Notes under the pieces: generated by a model
What the model was told of the DNA's origin: nothing
Databases searched by the model: none
The model's input: the letters and a program-made list of their open reading frames with translations, nothing else
Shown here: one piece after another, positions 6,698 to 9,055 of the stretch
Layout of the letters: each line of letters starts with the position of its first letter
Numbering within the stretch: position 1 is the first letter of the stretch
DNA from: Actinomycetota bacterium
Lineage (GTDB): Bacteria; Actinomycetota; Thermoleophilia; UBA2241
Direction of reading: 5' to 3'
Length of the DNA: 9,055 nucleotides
Assembly: GCA_003157715.1 (NCBI GenBank)
Contig: PMKK01000114.1
Span: forward strand, 2,658 to 11,712
Program-made: the position numbers and the translations under genes

Positions 6698-7351
6698 GTG
6701 GTCCTGCAGGTCGTCGCCGGCGTCGCGCTGGTGGTCGTCGCCTACGTCATGGGCGCGGTCCCGTTCGCGATCGTGGTCGGCAAGTGGTTCTGGCATGTCG
6801 ACGTGCGCGACCACGGCTCAGGCAACGTGGGCACGACCAACGTGTTCCGCGTGCTGGGCGTCCGGGCCGGCACGCTCGTGCTGATCGGCGACATGGCGAA
6901 GGGCTTCATCCCGGTCTTCGTGGCGGCGCACTACTTTCCCGCCTGGTTCGCCCTGCTCGTGGCGCTGGCGGCGCTGCTCGGCCACATGTACTCGGTCTTC
7001 CTGCGCGGCGGCGGCGGCAAGGGCGTCGCCACCGGAGCCGGCATCGTGCTGGCGCTGGTGCCCTGGATCTTCATCATCGCCTTGTGCGTCTTTCTGCTGC
7101 TGCTGCTGCTCACGCGCATGGTGAGCGTGGCCTCGATGGCCGCGGCGCTCACCTTCGCGGTCTGCACGTTCACCTTCGACAAGCCGGTCTGGTACAAGAT
7201 CCTCGCCGTCCTTGCCGCCCTCGTCGTCATCTTCCAGCACCGCTCGAACATGCGCCGCATCGCCCTGCGCTGCGAGAACAAGGTGATCTTCCCCTGGGAT
7301 CGCGACCGCGGCTCGTCGGGCTCCGGGCAGGCCGGCGCCGGCCCGGCGTAG
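6698..7351 (+). CDS. plsY: Acyl-phosphate:glycerol-3-phosphate acyltransferase PlsY
   Basis: PlsY is an inner-membrane enzyme that transfers an acyl group from acyl-phosphate to the sn-1 position of glycerol-3-phosphate, the first committed step of phospholipid synthesis in most bacteria. All three family motifs are present: GSGNVGTTN (40-48), the Gly-rich loop GGGGKGVAT (104-112) preceded by 'GHMYSVFL', and HRSN (181-184) followed by 'RRIALRCENK'. Hydrophobic spans at about 4-27, 55-78, 82-101, 112-139, 141-158 and 166-180 fit the multi-pass fold. A polar Gly/Ser tail ends the 217-residue protein. It starts with GTG 3 nt after the der stop; AAGGAG (6683-6688) lies inside the end of der at 9-nt spacing. 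Downstream gpsA supplies its substrate. Confidence 0.95.
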   Translation: MVLQVVAGVALVVVAYVMGAVPFAIVVGKWFWHVDVRDHGSGNVGTTNVFRVLGVRAGTLVLIGDMAKGFIPVFVAAHYFPAWFALLVALAALLGHMYSVFLRGGGGKGVATGAGIVLALVPWIFIIALCVFLLLLLLTRMVSVASMAAALTFAVCTFTFDKPVWYKILAVLAALVVIFQHRSNMRRIALRCENKVIFPWDRDRGSSGSGQAGAGPA

Positions 7352-7363
7352 GGGAGGGCGGCC

Positions 7364-8434
7364 GTGCGCGTCACCGTCATCGGTTCAGGCAGCTGGGGCT
7401 GCACGTTCTCGCGGCTGCTCTGGCGCGGCGGCCACACCGTTCAGGTCCTCACGATCACCACGGCTGAGGCCCGGGAGCTAAACGAGACGCACGTCAATCC
7501 CCATTTCCTGCCCGGGGTCGAGCTCTCCCCCGAGATCCGCTTCGCGGGCATGTCCGAAGCATCGCTCGACGGCGCCGAGCTGCTCGTGTATGCCGTGCCC
7601 ACCCAGGCCGTGCGCACGGCCGCCGCCTGGGTGGCGCCCCGGCGTCCGGGCAACGCCCTCCAGCTCTCCCTGGCCAAGGGCCTCGAGCTGCACACCCTCA
7701 AACGGCCGACCGAGATCATCGCCCTGGAGACCTCGGCCGCGGCCGCGGCGCTCTCGGGCCCGAACCATGCCGAAGAGATCTCCCGCGACATGCCCGCGGC
7801 CACGGTGATCGCCGCGAGCGACGTCGAGCTGGCTCGCCGCCTGCAGCGTATCGTCACCGGTGAGACGCTGCGGGTCTACACCAACGACGACATCGTCGGG
7901 GTCGAGTTCTGCGGCGCCGCCAAGAACCCGATCGCGATCGCGGTCGGGATCGCCGACGGCCTGGGCTTCGGCGACAACACGCGGGCGGCGCTCATGACGC
8001 GCAGCCTGGCCGAAGTGGCGCGCCTCGGCATGCGCCTCGGGGCCGACTTTACGACGTTCGCCGGGCTGGCCGGCATCGGCGACCTCATCGCGACCTGCAC
8101 CTCGAAGCACAGCCGTAACCGCCGGGCGGGCGAGCTGATCGGCCGCGGCGAAGACGCGGGCGGCGTCGAGAAGATCATCGGCCAGGTGGTCGAGGGCATC
8201 CCGACGACCTACGCGCTGCACGACCTGAGCCGTAAGCTCGGCGTCGAGATGCCGGTCACCGAGGCGGTCTTCGGCGTGCTCGAGCACGGCGTCTCGGCGG
8301 CCGAGTCCGTGCGTAGTCTGATGAGCCGCGAGGTGACCGCCGAGGCCGGTCAGGACATGCTGAGCCTGATCACGCAGATCCGCCAGGCGGCGACCAAGAC
8401 CGCCAGGCGCACCGCCCGCAAGCTCCTGCCCTGA
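7364..8434 (+). CDS. gpsA: NAD(P)-dependent glycerol-3-phosphate dehydrogenase
   Basis: This cytosolic enzyme reduces dihydroxyacetone phosphate to sn-glycerol-3-phosphate, the backbone used by PlsY immediately upstream. The N-terminal Rossmann domain (about 1-185) opens with GSGSWG (8-13) and contains 'SLAKGLE' and 'LSGPNHAEE'. The helical C-terminal domain holds catalytic Lys K187 in 'FCGAAKNP', then 'GDNTRAALMTR', 'GLAGIGDLIATCTSKHSRNRR' with D240, and 'VVEGIPTTYA'. At 356 residues it is slightly longer than the usual 330-340; the excess is a basic tail ending 'TARRTARKLLP'. The GTG start lies 12 nt after the plsY stop and has a GGGGAGGG Shine-Dalgarno site (7351-7358). It is probably the last gene of the der-plsY-gpsA operon. 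Confidence 0.96.
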   Translation: MRVTVIGSGSWGCTFSRLLWRGGHTVQVLTITTAEARELNETHVNPHFLPGVELSPEIRFAGMSEASLDGAELLVYAVPTQAVRTAAAWVAPRRPGNALQLSLAKGLELHTLKRPTEIIALETSAAAAALSGPNHAEEISRDMPAATVIAASDVELARRLQRIVTGETLRVYTNDDIVGVEFCGAAKNPIAIAVGIADGLGFGDNTRAALMTRSLAEVARLGMRLGADFTTFAGLAGIGDLIATCTSKHSRNRRAGELIGRGEDAGGVEKIIGQVVEGIPTTYALHDLSRKLGVEMPVTEAVFGVLEHGVSAAESVRSLMSREVTAEAGQDMLSLITQIRQAATKTARRTARKLLP

Positions 8435-8442
8435 GGCGCTCG

Positions 8443-8469
8443 CGGTCTGCCTCGCGGCCCGGTCTGCCT
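8443..8469 (+). repeat. Imperfect direct repeat after gpsA
   Basis: CGGTCTGCCT occurs at 8443-8452 and 8460-8469 (17-bp period), each followed by a CGCGG-containing GC stretch. It lies just after the gpsA stop. No function is apparent. Confidence 0.6.
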
Positions 8470-8513
8470 GCGCGGGCCGGCGTCGCGCGAGGCCGGCTCT
8501 CCGGCGGCCGTCG

Positions 8514-8542
8514 CGGCGCCGGCCGGCCTGCCGGAGGCGCCG
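8514..8542 (+). terminator. Strong GC hairpin, possible end of the der-plsY-gpsA transcript
   Basis: Arms CGGCGCC (8514-8520) and GGCGCCG (8536-8542) pair perfectly. Inside them CCGG (8523-8526) pairs with CCGG (8531-8534) around the loop CCTG, with small bulges (GG and A) between stems. It lies between gpsA and the metK promoter, where a terminator is expected. It has no U-tract; only GCGTTG follows, and that overlaps the metK -35. If it terminates, it is an atypical GC-rich terminator; otherwise it may be only a structural element. Confidence 0.35.
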
Positions 8543-8545
8543 GCG

Positions 8546-8574
8546 TTGCCGGGCCTGGGAGCCTCTGGTAGACT
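8546..8574 (+). promoter_or_regulatory. Sigma-70-type promoter of the metK riboswitch transcript
   Basis: The -35 TTGCCG (8546-8551) and -10 TAGACT (8569-8574) are separated by exactly 17 bp, and a TG at 8566-8567 adds an extended -10. Each hexamer matches 4 of 6 consensus bases. The predicted start is near 8580-8582, about a dozen bases before the 5' strand of riboswitch helix P1. Position, spacing and the repeated 12-mer shared with the der promoter make this the best promoter in the window. Confidence 0.75.
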
Positions 8575-8592
8575 CGCGATCAGGTCGCGAGT
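8572..8592 (+). promoter_or_regulatory. Palindrome over the metK transcription start, candidate operator
   Basis: ACTCGCGA (8572-8579) and TCGCGAGT (8585-8592) are perfect 8-bp inverted arms around TCAGG. The left arm overlaps the last three bases of the -10 box, and the right arm ends 1 nt before helix P1. With a start near 8581 only the right arm would be transcribed, so the symmetry would act in DNA rather than RNA, as a repressor operator would. The binding protein is unknown. If transcription starts upstream, it would instead be an RNA hairpin. Confidence 0.45.
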
Positions 8593-8729
8593 GACCCATC
8601 AAGAGAGAGGCCGTCGGCGCGTTCACACGCGAGGCGGTCCTGGCTGAGGGACTGGCCCTACGAAGCCCGGCAACCGGTCGCACGGCACGGTGCCAACTCC
8701 AGCAGGCTTTAACGCCTGACAGATGGGTC
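8593..8729 (+). promoter_or_regulatory. SAM-I (S-box) riboswitch controlling metK
   Basis: The conserved core is plain: ATCAAGAGAG at 8598-8607, then GAGGGACTGGCCC, then GAAGCCCGGCAACC, then GGTGCCAACTCC, and a closing AGATGGGTC. Helix P1 is a perfect 8 bp (GACCCATC 8593-8600 with GATGGGTC 8722-8729). P2 is GGC/GCC plus GGG/CCC around loop ACTGG, the pseudoknot strand. P3 pairs GGCA-A-CCG (8669-8676) with CGGTGCC (8688-8694). P4 is CAGGC/GCCTG (8703-8707, 8714-8718). SAM binding normally turns expression off, giving feedback on SAM synthetase. Oddly, about 33 extra nt (8608-8640) sit between the AAGAGAG strand and P2 and fold into their own hairpin. No U-rich terminator follows, so control is probably translational. 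Confidence 0.93.
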
Positions 8730-8760
8730 GACCGAGCACGCTGCAGTCGTCAACCACTGA

Positions 8761-8793
8761 CGTTCGCGCATGCCGTGACAAAGGGCGCGGGCG
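8761..8793 (+). promoter_or_regulatory. Hairpin abutting the metK ribosome-binding site
   Basis: CGTTCGCGC (8761-8769) can pair with GCGCGGGCG (8785-8793) over 9 bp, including two G-U pairs, leaving a 15-nt loop. The 3' arm ends where the metK Shine-Dalgarno sequence GAGGAGGAG (8793-8801) begins. No U-tract follows, so it is not an intrinsic terminator. It may be part of the riboswitch expression platform or of a stacked initiation-region structure. I could not find a convincing SAM-dependent alternative pairing that hides the Shine-Dalgarno site. The rest of the stretch between riboswitch and start (8730-8760) shows nothing recognisable. Confidence 0.35.
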
Positions 8794-8804
8794 AGGAGGA
8801 GCAC

Positions 8805-9055
8805 GTGGACAAACACGAGTACCTGTTCAGTTCGGAGTCGGTGACCGAGGGTCACCCCGACAAGATCGCCGACCAGATCTCCGACGCCATCCTCGACGCG
8901 GCTCTGGCCGAAGACCCCTTCAGCCGCGTCGCTTGCGAGACCCTCACCACGACGGGCCTCATCATGGTCTCGGGCGAGATCAGCACGCAGACCTACATCG
9001 ACATCCCGCGGGTGGCGCGCGACGTGGTCAAAGACGTCGGCTACTCGCACTCGTC
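8805..9055 (+). CDS. metK: S-adenosylmethionine synthetase (5' part; runs off the window)
   Basis: MetK makes S-adenosylmethionine from methionine and ATP in the cytosol. The first 83 codons are present. They show the N-terminal signature [18 protein letters not shown] with H17, D19 and K20 at the ATP/metal positions. 'ACETLTTTG' follows with E45 (the potassium-site Glu of the family), then 'VSGEI' with E58 at the methionine-side Glu. The GTG start (8805) is chosen because GAGGAGGAG at 8793-8801 precedes it closely and the encoded start, [12 protein letters not shown], matches the family N-terminus. About four-fifths of the gene lies downstream of the window. The SAM-I riboswitch immediately upstream indicates end-product control. 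Confidence 0.96.
   Translation, partial: MDKHEYLFSSESVTEGHPDKIADQISDAILDAALAEDPFSRVACETLTTTGLIMVSGEISTQTYIDIPRVARDVVKDVGYSHS

Noticed and set aside
5558..6814. Minus-strand open frame (418 codons) opposite der and the start of plsY
   Set aside because: It spans two firmly identified plus-strand genes and has a low-complexity, Asp/Val/Arg-rich composition typical of antisense frames. No motif seen.
7478..8683. Minus-strand open frame (401 codons) opposite gpsA and the metK leader
   Set aside because: It runs through the promoter and riboswitch as well as gpsA and is Arg/Ala-rich without motifs.
8593..8729. SAM-IV rather than SAM-I riboswitch, considered because of the actinobacterial style
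   Set aside because: The GAGGGACTGGCCC P2 with its K-turn, the J3/4 AACTCC and the P4 stem directly before closing P1 follow the SAM-I layout; only the inserted hairpin is unusual.
8690..8804. Sequestration of the metK Shine-Dalgarno site by GTGC..CTCC of the P3/J3-4 strand
   Set aside because: Two 4-bp blocks could pair (GTGC with GCAC, CTCC with GGAG), but this would hide the site when SAM is absent, the reverse of the expected logic for a SAM synthetase gene.
8734..8805. GAGCACG direct repeat (8734-8740 and 8799-8805)
   Set aside because: Same-sense copies cannot pair with each other and a 7-mer repeat is easily chance in this composition.

Overview
This window is high-GC bacterial chromosome, by eye about two-thirds G+C, with strongly GC-ending codons. 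All convincing genes lie on the + strand. The gene set, a probable leaderless der start, a SAM-I riboswitch ahead of metK, and GTG starts for plsY, gpsA and metK fit a high-GC Gram-positive lineage. My best guess is a deep-branching actinobacterial group such as a Thermoleophilia- or Coriobacteriia-like organism. This is inferred from style and gene order; no marker gene here settles it.

Region 1 (1-5297) is the less ordinary part. It opens with the last 42 codons of an unidentified gene, whose tail resembles the C-terminus of a class I/II PLP aminotransferase. That gene overlaps by ATGA with an 885-residue fusion of glycine-cleavage T-protein (GcvT) to a divergent serine hydroxymethyltransferase (SHMT). 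After a 124-nt gap holding a short tandem repeat comes a 795-residue transketolase-like enzyme with an altered thiamine-diphosphate motif and a cysteine-rich linker. Together these suggest a C1/C2 module: glycine to methylene-THF to serine, possibly serine to hydroxypyruvate, then ketol transfer. The last steps are a hypothesis.

Region 2 (5298-8434) is a compact housekeeping operon. der (ribosome-assembly GTPase) is followed 3 nt later by plsY (acyl-phosphate:glycerol-3-phosphate acyltransferase) and 12 nt after that by gpsA (glycerol-3-phosphate dehydrogenase). GpsA makes the glycerol-3-phosphate that PlsY acylates, so the last two genes are the entry to phospholipid synthesis. der has an extended -10 box placed so that transcription would begin at or beside its ATG.

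Region 3 (8435-9055) is a 370-nt regulatory stretch followed by the 5' part of metK (S-adenosylmethionine synthetase). The stretch contains an imperfect direct repeat, a strong GC hairpin, a good sigma-70-type promoter, an 8-bp-arm palindrome sitting on the promoter start, and a well-conserved SAM-I (S-box) riboswitch carrying an extra hairpin. metK is therefore very probably under SAM feedback. The same 12-mer containing the -10 box occurs in front of both der and metK.
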